This document shows positions 1 to 7,446 of a stretch of DNA of 64,000 nt, in pieces; position 1 is the first letter of the stretch; every line of letters starts with the position of its first letter. The DNA lies in assembly GCA_910579265.1 (NCBI GenBank), contig CAJTTE010000009.1, positions 1 through 64,000 on the forward strand. Reading direction: 5' to 3'. Origin of the DNA: an uncultured Ruminiclostridium sp. GTDB taxonomy: Bacteria > Bacillota > Clostridia > Oscillospirales > Ruminococcaceae. A model generated the notes under the pieces. That model was not told where the DNA came from and made no database searches. It saw only the letters and a list, made by a program, of their open reading frames with translations. The position numbers were made by a program, and so were the translations under genes.

Positions 1-131
1 AGCCGTCCTTAAGATAAGATATCCCACTCCTTATGAGTTAAGACCCCTTGTAGACTACGAGGTTGATAGGTTCAAGGTGTAAGCGTTGTGAGACGTTCAG
101 CCAGCGAATACTAATCGGTCGAGGGCTTATC
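1..131 (+). rRNA. 23S ribosomal RNA, 3' end (partial)
   Basis: The stretch contains the conserved 3'-terminal 23S segment, including GACTACGAGGTTGATAGG and CTAATCGGTCGAGGGCTTA. The 5' part lies outside the window. The exact 3' end is estimated from the closing helix and may be off by a few bases. Confidence 0.95.
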
Positions 132-205
132 CTTCATTTTCAGTTTTATGTCTTGTACTTCTTCGTTTCGTTGTTCAATTTTGAGAGAATAGTTCTTTCT
201 CTTTA

Positions 206-319
206 GTCGGTGTCCATTGTGACGAGGTCCCACCTGTTCCCATTCCGAACACAGTAGTTAAGCTCGTTCGCGTCCACAATACTTGGCTGGTGACGGCCCG
301 GGAAGATAGATGATGCCGG
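206..319 (+). rRNA. rrf: 5S ribosomal RNA
   Basis: A ~114-nt segment has the typical bacterial 5S core (CCCACCTGTTCCCATTCCG, then GAACACAGTAGTTAAGCTC) and complementary ends (GTCGGTGTC with GATGCCGGC). It lies about 75 nt after the 23S end, as in an ordinary rrn operon. The end positions are inferred from terminal pairing. Confidence 0.93.
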
Positions 320-327
320 CATAAAAA

Positions 328-352
328 GAAAAGCCACTTTAAGTGGTTTTTC
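328..352 (+). terminator. Rho-independent terminator after 5S rRNA
   Basis: The hairpin GCCACTTTAAGTGGTTTTTC has stem CCACT/AGTGG flanked by A and T runs. It directly follows 5S rRNA. Confidence 0.75.
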
Positions 353-397
353 GTATATCTTTTGCTTTCACCGCATATAATGTGAAAGCTGATATAT

Positions 398-473
398 TCC
401 TCCTTAGCTCAGTCGGTAGAGCGCTTGACTGTTAATCAAGATGTCACTGGTTCAAGTCCAGTAGGGGGAGCCA
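398..473 (+). tRNA. tRNA-Asn (GTT)
   Basis: A full cloverleaf can be drawn. The acceptor stem pairs TCCTCCT with AGGGGGA, the D arm has GCTCAGTCGGTAGAGC, the anticodon loop reads CTGTTAA (anticodon GTT), and the T loop has GGTTCAAGTCC. The 3' CCA is encoded. A tyrosine-integrase remnant lies just downstream, so the 3' end may be an old attachment site, but I saw no second copy of it in the window. Confidence 0.97.
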
Positions 474-477
474 AAGA

Positions 478-521
478 TAAAAGCCATAAATCTGCTTAAC
501 AAAGGGATTTATGACTTTTAT
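478..521 (+). terminator. Terminator after tRNA-Asn
   Basis: Imperfect inverted repeat: AAAAGCCATAAATC pairs with GATTTATGACTTTT, followed by a T-rich stretch. It would end the rrn/tRNA transcript. Confidence 0.6.
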
Positions 522-603
522 TATTTTCTACTGTTATCTATGTTTCTTTGGCGAATAGAGTCTTTGTACCTATAAAATGACCCTTTTAGTCGTCAAAAAG
601 TCG

Positions 604-717
604 TCATAATATTGAAAGAGATTCCCTAAGAAGATCAGGACTATCATGTACATATAGCTTAGATGTAATTGTAATGTTAGCGTGACCCAAGTATTTTGAA
701 ACGGGTGTTGTCAGCCA
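604..717 (-). pseudogene. Tyrosine integrase, C-terminal remnant
   Basis: About 37 codons match only the end of a phage or transposon tyrosine recombinase. The recognisable core is VSKYLGHANITITSKLYVH, holding the LGH motif and the Y of the catalytic C-terminus (consensus LGHsnixtTlxxYxH). Upstream the reading frame dissolves into unrelated AT-rich sequence, so most of the enzyme is lost. The remnant points toward the tRNA-Asn gene about 130 bp away, which suggests an older integrase-type element used this tRNA. A Mu-like phage would not need such an integrase, so this probably belongs to a different or mosaic element. Confidence 0.7.
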
Positions 718-822
718 TGCAAAATCCAAAAAATTGACACGCAAAACGCGAAATTTCAACAGGGTGTTGAAATTGTGGAAAACATTAAAGATTTTGTGCA
801 ACTTAAACAAATCGGGATTTTT

Positions 823-860
823 TAAAAACAGGCGGTGAAAAAGTTTACCGCCTGTTTTTA
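823..860. terminator. Strong bidirectional terminator
   Basis: Perfect 14-bp arms, TAAAAACAGGCGGT and ACCGCCTGTTTTTA, surround a 10-nt loop. A and T runs make it usable from both sides. It lies between the integrase remnant and the zinc-ribbon gene. Confidence 0.85.
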
Positions 861-903
861 ATAGAATAATGTATTTTGTTTTTTCTTAAAAGATTATTCC
901 GGA

Positions 904-1173
904 CTATTTGCTATTTTCACCTGAATAAATCCGCTTTGCTTTTTTGTAGTTTTTCCAGCTCAGCTTTTGTCCGCATCTATCACAGAAAGACATGAAATCA
1001 CGCTCTAATGAAGCTTTACACCTTGGACAAATATAGTTTCCGACATAACCCAAATAAGAATCATGATAGATAATGATTTCTGATATTTGCATAGGATTCC
1101 GATAAGATACCGATTCCCGGAGCTTTCTCAGCTCCTTTTCCAATACTACTAAGCCTTTTTGAGTGTTGTTCAT
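904..1173 (-). CDS. Small zinc-ribbon protein (paralog A)
   Basis: This 89-residue protein has two CxxC knuckles, YICPRCK near residue 49 and FCDRCGQ near residue 63. They are spaced as in a zinc ribbon and followed by a basic tail, WKNYKKAKR. The N-terminal half is charged and probably helical. I chose the start at 1173 because an AAAGGG sits 9 nt upstream and because it gives the same length as its paralog at 29,477-29,743, which shares the whole C-terminal half (CDRCGQKL-WKNYKKAKR). It lies at the left edge of the prophage. The function is unknown; nucleic-acid binding is a guess from the fold only. Confidence 0.8.
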   Translation of the reverse strand: MNNTQKGLVVLEKELRKLRESVSYRNPMQISEIIIYHDSYLGYVGNYICPRCKASLERDFMSFCDRCGQKLSWKNYKKAKRIYSGENSK

Positions 1174-1286
1174 TGATATAGACCCTTTCATTAAAATTGA
1201 TATTGGTATAAGCAAATTATACAACAAAAAGGACTGACATTTATAACTTTTTGTATTGCCGTAAGAAAATCATTGTAATAATGCTT

Positions 1287-1478
1287 TTAAAGTATGATCA
1301 GATCCTCAATCCCGCAGTCAGGTACCTTGCAAATTCTCATAATATGCTCAAGCTTAATAAAATTACAATTATTTTTATATATGCCGCAAACGGTAGAGGG
1401 ACGAATTTGCGTGAGCCGGGCATGCTCAGCCTGCGTCATTCTTTTACTCTCAAGTAATTCGGACAACAGTATTTTCAT
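1287..1478 (-). CDS. Small XRE/Cro-type HTH regulator
   Basis: A 63-residue protein that is almost entirely one helix-turn-helix domain. It reads LLSELLESKRMTQAEHARLTQIRPSTV in two runs (helix 2 MTQAEHARLT, recognition helix RPSTVCGIY) and ends in the typical PDCGIEDLI. GGAG lies 5 nt before the ATG. It is probably a Cro-like DNA-binding regulator of the prophage or of a neighbouring element. It has no oligomerisation domain, so it would dimerise through the HTH fold itself, as small Cro proteins do. The target is not evident. Confidence 0.8.
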   Translation of the reverse strand: MKILLSELLESKRMTQAEHARLTQIRPSTVCGIYKNNCNFIKLEHIMRICKVPDCGIEDLIIL

Positions 1479-1551
1479 TTTTTCTCCATTCTCAATATTA
1501 TTTTGTTTAAGTCATAACGGATTACGGTAGAAATGGCTCAAAAAAATAATA

Positions 1552-1800
1552 TCAGTATCTGCTTGTCAACAGTTCCTTGTATTTGCCGGCGGACATATTA
1601 TTGCCGCGCTCGATCGGTCGAATGTTGAAGCCGCCGTACAAATCACGTATAAATGGATTGTCGTTATAGGACAGCAGAAACAGCCCTTTAGTAACGCTTA
1701 AATGCTGTTTTAAATTTAAATGATCGTCCTTTGTGAAAGAAACATCATACATTTTTTCTGTTCCGTAATACGGAGGGTCTGGGATCGGACTGTTTGTCAT
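1552..1800 (-). pseudogene. D12-class adenine DNA methyltransferase, C-terminal fragment
   Basis: The 82-residue product begins almost at the catalytic motif IV (DPPYYGTE). It continues through YDVSFTKDDH, KGLFLLSYNDNPFIRDLY and the closing NNMSAGKYKELL, a good match to the end of Dam/D12 N6-adenine methylases, which are usually about 260-280 residues. The S-adenosylmethionine-binding motif I and the target-recognition region are missing, so it should not methylate on its own. Unusually, a good ribosome site (GAGGAG, 5 nt) and ATG precede the fragment, so it may still be translated. It is the last gene of the late operon. Confidence 0.75.
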
Positions 1801-1828
1801 TTTTTCTCCTCTCATAAATATAAATATT

Positions 1829-1853
1829 GCCCGCCCACGTATGAGACGGGCAA
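1829..1853 (-). terminator. Hairpin at the end of the endolysin gene
   Basis: TTGCCCG and CGGGCAA form a stem around an 11-nt loop, with an AT-rich tail on the minus strand. It lies between the endolysin stop and the methylase fragment and is a likely end of the late transcript. Confidence 0.5.
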
Positions 1854-1870
1854 ATATTTATTGCCGGCTT

Positions 1871-2857
1871 TTATTTGATTAATTTATTGACCATCGTCTG
1901 AATCTTATCATAATCATAGCACGCGGCGGTCAACCGCTTTCTGCGCTCCTCGCCGTTGCCCCATTTGCCCGCGATAACCTCAAGGGCTGTTTTTTCAAGT
2001 TCATCGGCGCTTAAATTTGTCCTCCTATCAGTGGTTTTGAGCTTATCCGCGTCAACCCAGCCGTAAACGCCGCCCTTGCCGGTGCTGATAACGTGATAGG
2101 GGTGCGGAGCTCCCTTTGCCATGTTGGTGATTTTGACCCTGTCGGCGGGAGCTTTCACGCCCACATCGGCGCCGCTTGCTTTGTACTGCTCCCCTCCCAA
2201 GAAATCCGCCTCTATTCCCGGCGGGAGCATTGCGTCTGTGCTTTCGCCGCCGTCTTCGGCTTTGTCCTTAACATTTTCGTCAAGCTCCATATAGCAGATA
2301 TCCGCGTCAATCTCCATTCCGCATATTTTCTTAGCGCCCCACTGCCATATAACCTTATCATAATCATAACAGCTTTCTTTGTCGGGAGAGTTCGTCCAGT
2401 GGGCAAGCCAAAGAGGATAGCGGTTAAGGATAGCCTTTTTCTCAACATAGCTTTCAATCCAAGAGGGGTTAAGGTAAACGCCCGCTGTGTATCCCGCCTT
2501 TTTGATTTCCTCGCAGAAAGCGCATATAATTTCGGTTCTCTCCTTCAAAGAAAGCCCCTCTATCTGGTCTCCCTCCTCCATATCGTAAAAAATCGGATAT
2601 GTAGGCTTGTAATCCTTTATAGCCTTTAAACAAGCCTCCGCCTCCGATTTTGCTTCAATAGCGGAAAAAGCTCTACTGTACCAGTAAAAACCGTAGGGAA
2701 GCCCCGCCGCCTTAGCGCCTTTAACATGGTTCAAAAACTCAGTGTCGGTTCGGGTGGATATTCCCGCTCTGATAATGGCAAACTCCGCGCCCTCCGCTTT
2801 AGCCTGCTTGAGGTCAAGCCCCGCCTGACAGTAACTGACATCGATTCCGTTTTTCAT
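1871..2857 (-). CDS. GH25 muramidase endolysin with SH3-like and Cpl-7 domains
   Basis: Phage lysozyme that cleaves the N-acetylmuramic acid-GlcNAc bond of the host wall at the end of the lytic cycle. Residues ~1-195 form the GH25 domain, with GIDVS (Asp6) and YDMEEGD (Asp92, Glu94) as the catalytic acids and a closing WQWG motif. Residues ~225-275 look like an SH3-type wall-binding domain (GVYGWVDADKL). The last ~48 residues match a Cpl-7 (CW_7) repeat: ALEVIAGKWGNGEERRKRL. There is no signal peptide, so release depends on the holin gene just upstream (3 nt apart). At 328 residues the length is normal, and the gene looks intact. Confidence 0.95.
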   Translation of the reverse strand: MKNGIDVSYCQAGLDLKQAKAEGAEFAIIRAGISTRTDTEFLNHVKGAKAAGLPYGFYWYSRAFSAIEAKSEAEACLKAIKDYKPTYPIFYDMEEGDQIEGLSLKERTEIICAFCEEIKKAGYTAGVYLNPSWIESYVEKKAILNRYPLWLAHWTNSPDKESCYDYDKVIWQWGAKKICGMEIDADICYMELDENVKDKAEDGGESTDAMLPPGIEADFLGGEQYKASGADVGVKAPADRVKITNMAKGAPHPYHVISTGKGGVYGWVDADKLKTTDRRTNLSADELEKTALEVIAGKWGNGEERRKRLTAACYDYDKIQTMVNKLIK

Positions 2858-2860
2858 TTT

Positions 2861-3088
2861 TTATTTGCCCCTCTTGCTTTCTTTTGTTGCAGCCGCCCCT
2901 GCTGCATCCGACAATCCCTCGCCCACCGCGTAGGCGATAACCGCCGCGCCTGACATTATGCATCCGCTGACTGTTCCGGCTGTATCGTCGCTGCCGCCGA
3001 AGGCAACTATCAGTCCTGCGACAAAGCCCGCAAGACTTATCCATAGCTTACGGCTTGTAAGCTTTCTTTTCCAGTTGATTTTGTTCAT
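2861..3088 (-). CDS. Holin, phi-LC3-like family
   Basis: A 75-residue membrane protein that would form the lesion letting the endolysin reach the wall. It starts MNKINWKRKLTSRKLW, which closely resembles the start of phi-LC3-type holins. Two hydrophobic segments follow (LAGFVAGLIVAFGG, then SGAAVIAYAVGEGL), and it ends in a charged tail. I place the start at 3088, after the ribosome site GGGGGTAAG, rather than at the upstream in-frame ATG that lies within that site. It is adjacent to the endolysin, which supports the role. Confidence 0.85.
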   Translation of the reverse strand: MNKINWKRKLTSRKLWISLAGFVAGLIVAFGGSDDTAGTVSGCIMSGAAVIAYAVGEGLSDAAGAAATKESKRGK

Positions 3089-3102
3089 TATCTTACCCCC
3101 TT

Positions 3103-3492
3103 TCATTGATTTTCAAGAACAGCAAGCCGCTTTCTAAGCTCGGCGGCTTGCTGTTCCAAATCGGTTAATATTTGCCTGTCCTCCTCGTCATCCGTACCCG
3201 CAGCAATAGCCCTTAGCGGACGGACAGCCTGGCTGTCAAGCTCTTCAAGCTCGTTTTTAAGCTTTGCAATTCTTTCCCCGTTGCTGATCGGACGTTCGGC
3301 TGGAGCAATGTCAATAAGTCTTCCGTTATCGTCCTCGATAGGTTCCCAATAAGGCGTTGACATAATTTTCCACGTCAATTCCGAATTGTCGGAGATCACC
3401 CATTTCGGCTGCTCACAGTCAATACCTTCAAGATAGTTTGTATCAGGGGAGAAAGTGCTTGTTTGCCATGTTCTATCCTCAAAAATAATCAT
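3103..3492 (-). CDS. Phage tail-fibre accessory protein, coiled coil
   Basis: A 129-residue protein between the tail fibre genes and the holin. The first ~65 residues are aromatic-rich. The C-terminal ~60 residues form a clear coiled coil (ERIAKLKNELEELDSQ and LTDLEQQAAELRKRLAVLE). Proteins with this N-terminal soluble part plus C-terminal coiled coil, coded just before lysis genes, are common in Firmicute siphophages and are thought to be fibre accessory or chaperone proteins. That role is inferred here from position and shape only. Confidence 0.65.
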   Translation of the reverse strand: MIIFEDRTWQTSTFSPDTNYLEGIDCEQPKWVISDNSELTWKIMSTPYWEPIEDDNGRLIDIAPAERPISNGERIAKLKNELEELDSQAVRPLRAIAAGTDDEEDRQILTDLEQQAAELRKRLAVLENQ

Positions 3493-3508
3493 TTAAATCA
3501 CCTCTCTT

Positions 3509-4252
3509 TTAATTAAACCAGGTCACACAGTAATTACCATAAAATCCTGCTATGCTAATATTACCGTTTGAATCCACGTCATAAACTAATCCGTTTGAAT
3601 TGGCAAAAGCACCAACACTAACCGGTTCTCTTGCGGTCATATTAGACGACAGCCCTGTTAAAAGAACACTCAAATAAGCAAATTTTCCTTCTGTACAGCT
3701 GTTAGGATATGCTTCTATCAGAGCCTTTGTTCTTCCCGCTTGATATGGTACGGTTTTCGAGGAGGCGCTGCAAGTTCCTGTAATGACGTTTATTGCTGCC
3801 GCGTTACAACTACTGCTCCATTTAGCCGTACCGGCGGCACTGTAGGACAGTATCTGATTGGCAGCGCCGCCTGAAGGTATGTGCTTATTTCCTGCGGATG
3901 TAGGATGAGTGTATACCGTATCCAAATCCCCTATAATCTGCCAATAAGTCCCGTCATAAACCATAAGATAAATACGGTTGGCGGCAAGCGCCCCCGCGCT
4001 TACGGCGGTGCTGCGGTACCGAACAGCCTTTGCCCCCGTACCGTTAATATTAAGGGTGGGATTTGCCGCCGTATTTGTGACCGTGAATTTTATCGCCGCC
4101 CAAGCGCCTGTTACAAGCTTAAACCCGCTTAATGCAGCGGTTTTTGCAGCCGCAGCAGCCGCTGTCGAACATACGGCATAATGAACGGGATCACCGTCAA
4201 GCACCATGCCGTCTACGGTCTGATCCTGTGTTACCAAATATTTTTTGCTCAT
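3509..4252 (-). CDS. Phage tail fibre / receptor-binding protein
   Basis: This 247-residue protein is built of Ala-, Thr- and Ser-rich beta segments (KFTVTNTAANPTLNINGTGA). It carries the widespread fibre motif YTHPTSAGNKHIPSGG near residue 125, followed by ANQILSYSAAGTAKW. The His-rich motif is typical of trimeric phage fibres, where histidines can bind metal along the trimer axis. It sits in a row of four fibre-like genes after the baseplate module, so it probably helps define host range. No enzymatic motif is seen. Confidence 0.75.
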   Translation of the reverse strand: MSKKYLVTQDQTVDGMVLDGDPVHYAVCSTAAAAAAKTAALSGFKLVTGAWAAIKFTVTNTAANPTLNINGTGAKAVRYRSTAVSAGALAANRIYLMVYDGTYWQIIGDLDTVYTHPTSAGNKHIPSGGAANQILSYSAAGTAKWSSSCNAAAINVITGTCSASSKTVPYQAGRTKALIEAYPNSCTEGKFAYLSVLLTGLSSNMTAREPVSVGAFANSNGLVYDVDSNGNISIAGFYGNYCVTWFN

Positions 4253-4275
4253 TTAAATATCTTCCTTTCTGCTTT

Positions 4276-4473
4276 TTAATATTCAACATATAAGCCGTTG
4301 GAATCCGATTTAACCAAATACCCGCCGTCAAGCTTCTTTTTGTCAGCCGCCGACATAAGCCCCGCGGCGGACTGCGTAGCCGCCGGGTGAGTGTGATTGC
4401 CCGCCGCCTTCCCGTCCACATCGGATTTGCAGGGGATATCTTTTGCTTCGTTTCTTACGGTAAGATTTTTCAT
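4276..4473 (-). CDS. Short phage fibre protein (HTHPAATQ...GLMSAADK motif)
   Basis: The 65-residue protein consists mainly of the fibre motif HTHPAATQSAAGLMSAADKK, which commonly occurs inside longer phage tail fibres and is followed by LDGGYLVKSDSNGLYVEY. It may be a detached module of a once longer fibre or a small subunit. It is placed between two larger fibre genes with short gaps, and a ribosome site (AGGAGG) precedes the ATG, so it is probably expressed. Confidence 0.7.
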   Translation of the reverse strand: MKNLTVRNEAKDIPCKSDVDGKAAGNHTHPAATQSAAGLMSAADKKKLDGGYLVKSDSNGLYVEY

Positions 4474-4482
4474 ATATCCTCC

Positions 4483-5298
4483 TTAACCTATAACAATAAT
4501 CTGATAAGCTCCCGCCGCAATATTTGCCGCACTGTTGATAAGCACCTTAAGCTGGCTTGCGGAAACGGCGGTGATGTCCGCTATCACCATTTCCCCCGTT
4601 GAAATCTCATAAAGCTGCACAAGAGGGTATTTGTTGTTTTTTCCGTGATTTACCGTCCATGTGCATATCCCTCCCGAAGCTGTCAGAGCGGGATTTGAGA
4701 CGGTGTACTTGTATGCGTTTCCGTCGTCGCCCGAAGGAATATACGCCCATGCGGGTTCCGGGGACAGTGCAATAAACATATCCCCCGCTTTTGCCGACTG
4801 TCCTCCGTATGTTCCCGCCGATACCGTTTTATAGGTATCGCCCACAGCAACGCCTGCCGTGGGCAGTGCGGTAACGGTGCCGCCGATACCCACCGTACCC
4901 TTGAACCTCATAGCGTCCGAAGCGGACACAGCGGCAGAAATAGCAGCCGCCACCGCCGCCGAGGTAGGCAGGTTGGAGGAATCCGACCCAACAGGGACGG
5001 AACCGTCAACGCTTTTGTAAGCCGCTCCCGCTAAGCCTTTTACGGAAACATTCTGTACATTTCCGCTGCTGTCGGTTACTTTAATTTGACCGTTGACCGT
5101 TCCCGCAGAAAAAGTATATGTGGTATTGTCATCAACAGCGCTGACCCACCTTGAACCGTTATAATACAAAAGCTTATTGCTTTCGGTGCTGAAATAAAGC
5201 TGCCCATTTTTCGGATTGACGGGAGCAGCAGAAAGGTTTTGAAGAACTGCGTTCTGCAATTCGTTTTGCGAAAGATTGATATTATTAAAATAGTCCAT
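4483..5298 (-). CDS. Phage tail fibre / baseplate-associated protein
   Basis: A 271-residue protein. Its N-terminus (MDYFNNINLSQNELQNAVLQ, then PVNPKNGQLYFST) is typical of proteins that join a fibre to the baseplate, followed by the interaction segment NKLLYYNGSRWV. The middle has repeated beta/Ala-rich segments (LPTSAAVAAAISAAVSASDA), and the C-terminus (ICTWTVNHGKNNKYPLVQLYE) resembles a small beta-barrel head domain. A related WTVTHNLGKYCSVTVVD block ends the neighbouring protein at 5308-6258, so the two share a C-terminal module. It is probably part of the adsorption device. Confidence 0.72.
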   Translation of the reverse strand: MDYFNNINLSQNELQNAVLQNLSAAPVNPKNGQLYFSTESNKLLYYNGSRWVSAVDDNTTYTFSAGTVNGQIKVTDSSGNVQNVSVKGLAGAAYKSVDGSVPVGSDSSNLPTSAAVAAAISAAVSASDAMRFKGTVGIGGTVTALPTAGVAVGDTYKTVSAGTYGGQSAKAGDMFIALSPEPAWAYIPSGDDGNAYKYTVSNPALTASGGICTWTVNHGKNNKYPLVQLYEISTGEMVIADITAVSASQLKVLINSAANIAAGAYQIIVIG

Positions 5299-5307
5299 TG
5301 TGCCTCC

Positions 5308-6258
5308 TTAATTGCAGTAAGCTTTACCGCTTACGGCAGAGGAAAACCGTATCAGAAGCTTGTTTGTGTCGACATACGTAACATTGCCGACAATAATGTT
5401 TCCTCCGCTGTCCACAACGGTAACGGAGCAGTATTTGCCGAGATTGTGAGTAACCGTCCACAGTGCGCTTGACGCTGTCTGATTATGAACATAGTTTTTG
5501 TCGCTTGACAAAGCGGTAAAGCCACCGTCAGCCGCTATTGCGCCCTCCTCGTAGTACAGCTGCCCGTCGGAAACGCCCAAGTGGTACTGCTTGTTCGTTA
5601 TATCGTCCTTAAGCTGATTGTTTAGGGCTTGAATGCTGTTGTAGTTGCTCTGAACGAGAGTATACAGATGTGTGGCGGCGTTTTCGTCAAGCTCGGCGGC
5701 AAGATTTTTAAACCATTTGTCAAAAGCCGCCTGATACTGTGCAAACAGATTTTTTGTGCTGATCTGCTCGATAACGCCCTTGACGATTCCGCAAACCGTT
5801 TCGTCGGTGCGGGTGTCGGTAATATCCGCTTGGGTGATCGACGCCGCGTTTGCTTTAACCGTAACGATTCCCAAGCATAAATCATAGACGCCCGAATTTC
5901 TTACGATAGCGGGGGCAGTGGGTACCGCTGCCGCTGTGCCCTTGATAACCGTTAAGGCGGTTGTGCGTTTACTTAAATCGAGTCTTGCCACAACTCGGTC
6001 GTATCTCGGATTGGCATTGTTGGCGGCGGACAGGCTCAGAGAATAGTCCGAAGTGTTAACGCTGTAATATCCGTTGATCCATAGCTTGCCCGCCGATACC
6101 TTTATCCTCATTCCGCTGTCGGCTTGTACCTGACAGCCGCTTGTGGGCTGCGCAAACACACCGTTGCCCACAAAGCTCGAAAAATATTCCGCCCAATCGG
6201 CGGAATCGTAAGTGCGGTCTCCGTTTTTGCTGTTGTAAAAACGTGATAAAAATGCCAT
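5308..6258 (-). CDS. Baseplate / receptor-binding protein
   Basis: A 316-residue protein starting MAFLSRFYNSKNGDRTYDSADWAEYFSSFVGNGVF, a common N-terminus of siphophage upper-baseplate proteins (quoted here in two consecutive parts of one domain). It is followed by a beta domain with RYDRVVARLDLSKRT, then a helical linker (LFAQYQAAFDKWFKNLAAEL), and ends in a WTVTHNLGKYCSV module shared with the next gene. It comes right after the tail-associated protein gene, the usual place for the first receptor-binding component. Confidence 0.78.
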   Translation of the reverse strand: MAFLSRFYNSKNGDRTYDSADWAEYFSSFVGNGVFAQPTSGCQVQADSGMRIKVSAGKLWINGYYSVNTSDYSLSLSAANNANPRYDRVVARLDLSKRTTALTVIKGTAAAVPTAPAIVRNSGVYDLCLGIVTVKANAASITQADITDTRTDETVCGIVKGVIEQISTKNLFAQYQAAFDKWFKNLAAELDENAATHLYTLVQSNYNSIQALNNQLKDDITNKQYHLGVSDGQLYYEEGAIAADGGFTALSSDKNYVHNQTASSALWTVTHNLGKYCSVTVVDSGGNIIVGNVTYVDTNKLLIRFSSAVSGKAYCN

Positions 6259-6282
6259 TTTTTCTTCCTTTCTTTTTGATTC

Positions 6283-7446
6283 TTATTTTGGGGTACCCCT
6301 GATAGAACGTATAACCCTGCCCAATTCTGCTTTGGGGGCTCCGAAGGTAACATCGACGCCGCAGCTTCCCGATTCGTACCGCTCCGATACCTCCGTAATT
6401 CGGGTGTTAAGCCTTACGCCCGCCGCCTTGTTTACAACCGTGACCTTATCGCCCAAATCCCATTTCTCAAGATATTCAAAGGATTTTGTTTCGGCAATGG
6501 AAGCTGTCAGCGTTTCAAGCCTGACGTATTCCTTCATTTTGTGCAGAGCCTCATCGGAAAGGCTCATAGCGGTGTCGGTTTCCACAACGCCCAACGAGCC
6601 TAAGTCAAGAAATATCTCCCTGCGTTCCCAATCCTCAGGCTCGCTGTCCTCGGCGGTTATTTTTAATACCGTCCTGTCAGCGCCTTCTCCCGCTCCTCCC
6701 GCGTATGCAAGATTCCGATAACCCTCAAAACTGCTTGTATAGCTGCTGCTGAGAATATTTTCGAAGCTTCGGCTGAATATGACGCGGCTGTTTTCGGATT
6801 GACCGTATGAGCGATCGACGCCTTCTGCAATGTCAAAAACAAGCCTTTTGCGCTTTATGTCGGCGTATATCTCCCACCCAATGTCGCAGTATTCGCATAT
6901 GTCCCACAGTACGTCGGAGAGAGCTTCAAGCCGTGACGACCACAGGGTTTTCGCTCCGCGCTTCAGGTCTTTGGCTGTTTCCAAAGCGGTAAAGCGCCTT
7001 TTGGGGTCGTCAGGCTCGGTCATATGCCTCCTTACGTAGCTTTTCAGAACCGTTTCGGCGGCAATGGGAGCGGAATTGATTTCATTGCTTGTCAGCTTGG
7101 GCACATTGTCATATCCATAATTGAATTTATCGTTATCCGGCAGTGTGATTCTTTGTGAAGCCAGTCCCTGAAGCGTTTTTCCCGAAACGGTAAGCACGAC
7201 GCCGCTCTCATTTTCGTCCGTTACCGTAGATTCTATATATCCGCTGCGATGACCGTCCGCGCCAAGCAAAATAATATTCCCCTTTTTCAGTTTATCGGCG
7301 CCCTGCGCCGAGGCGGGAAGCACAAGCTGCCAATCTCCCACGCTCTGCCATTTTCTGTTCAGCAAGAAGGATGTGTAAATATCAATTTGCGCTTGTAAAG
7401 CAAATTCGCGGTCAATAACCGTAATTATCGGCGCTTTCATTTTCAC
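6283..7446 (-). CDS. Tail-associated protein, ReqiPepy6 Gp37-like
   Basis: This 387-residue protein is in the position of the siphophage tail-tip/tail-associated protein. Its content (YTSFLLNRKWQSVGDWQLVL, GHRSGYIESTVTDENESG, GWEIYADIKRKRLVFDI) fits the Gp37-like family of Gram-positive phages, whose fold resembles the N-terminal part of baseplate hub proteins. It lacks the long C-terminal peptidase or lysozyme extension seen in many Tal proteins. It overlaps the upstream Dit-like gene by 4 nt, so the two are translationally coupled. Confidence 0.75.
   Translation of the reverse strand: MKMKAPIITVIDREFALQAQIDIYTSFLLNRKWQSVGDWQLVLPASAQGADKLKKGNIILLGADGHRSGYIESTVTDENESGVVLTVSGKTLQGLASQRITLPDNDKFNYGYDNVPKLTSNEINSAPIAAETVLKSYVRRHMTEPDDPKRRFTALETAKDLKRGAKTLWSSRLEALSDVLWDICEYCDIGWEIYADIKRKRLVFDIAEGVDRSYGQSENSRVIFSRSFENILSSSYTSSFEGYRNLAYAGGAGEGADRTVLKITAEDSEPEDWERREIFLDLGSLGVVETDTAMSLSDEALHKMKEYVRLETLTASIAETKSFEYLEKWDLGDKVTVVNKAAGVRLNTRITEVSERYESGSCGVDVTFGAPKAELGRVIRSIRGTPK

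Noticed and set aside
398..473. tRNA-Asn as attachment site of the present prophage
   Set aside because: I saw no second copy of the tRNA 3' end in the window, and Mu-like phages insert by transposition. Only the integrase stump hints at an older use.
2093..2629. 178-codon plus-strand frame opposite the endolysin gene
   Set aside because: It is antisense to a clear GH25 gene. The composition is a shadow of the codon use on the other strand.
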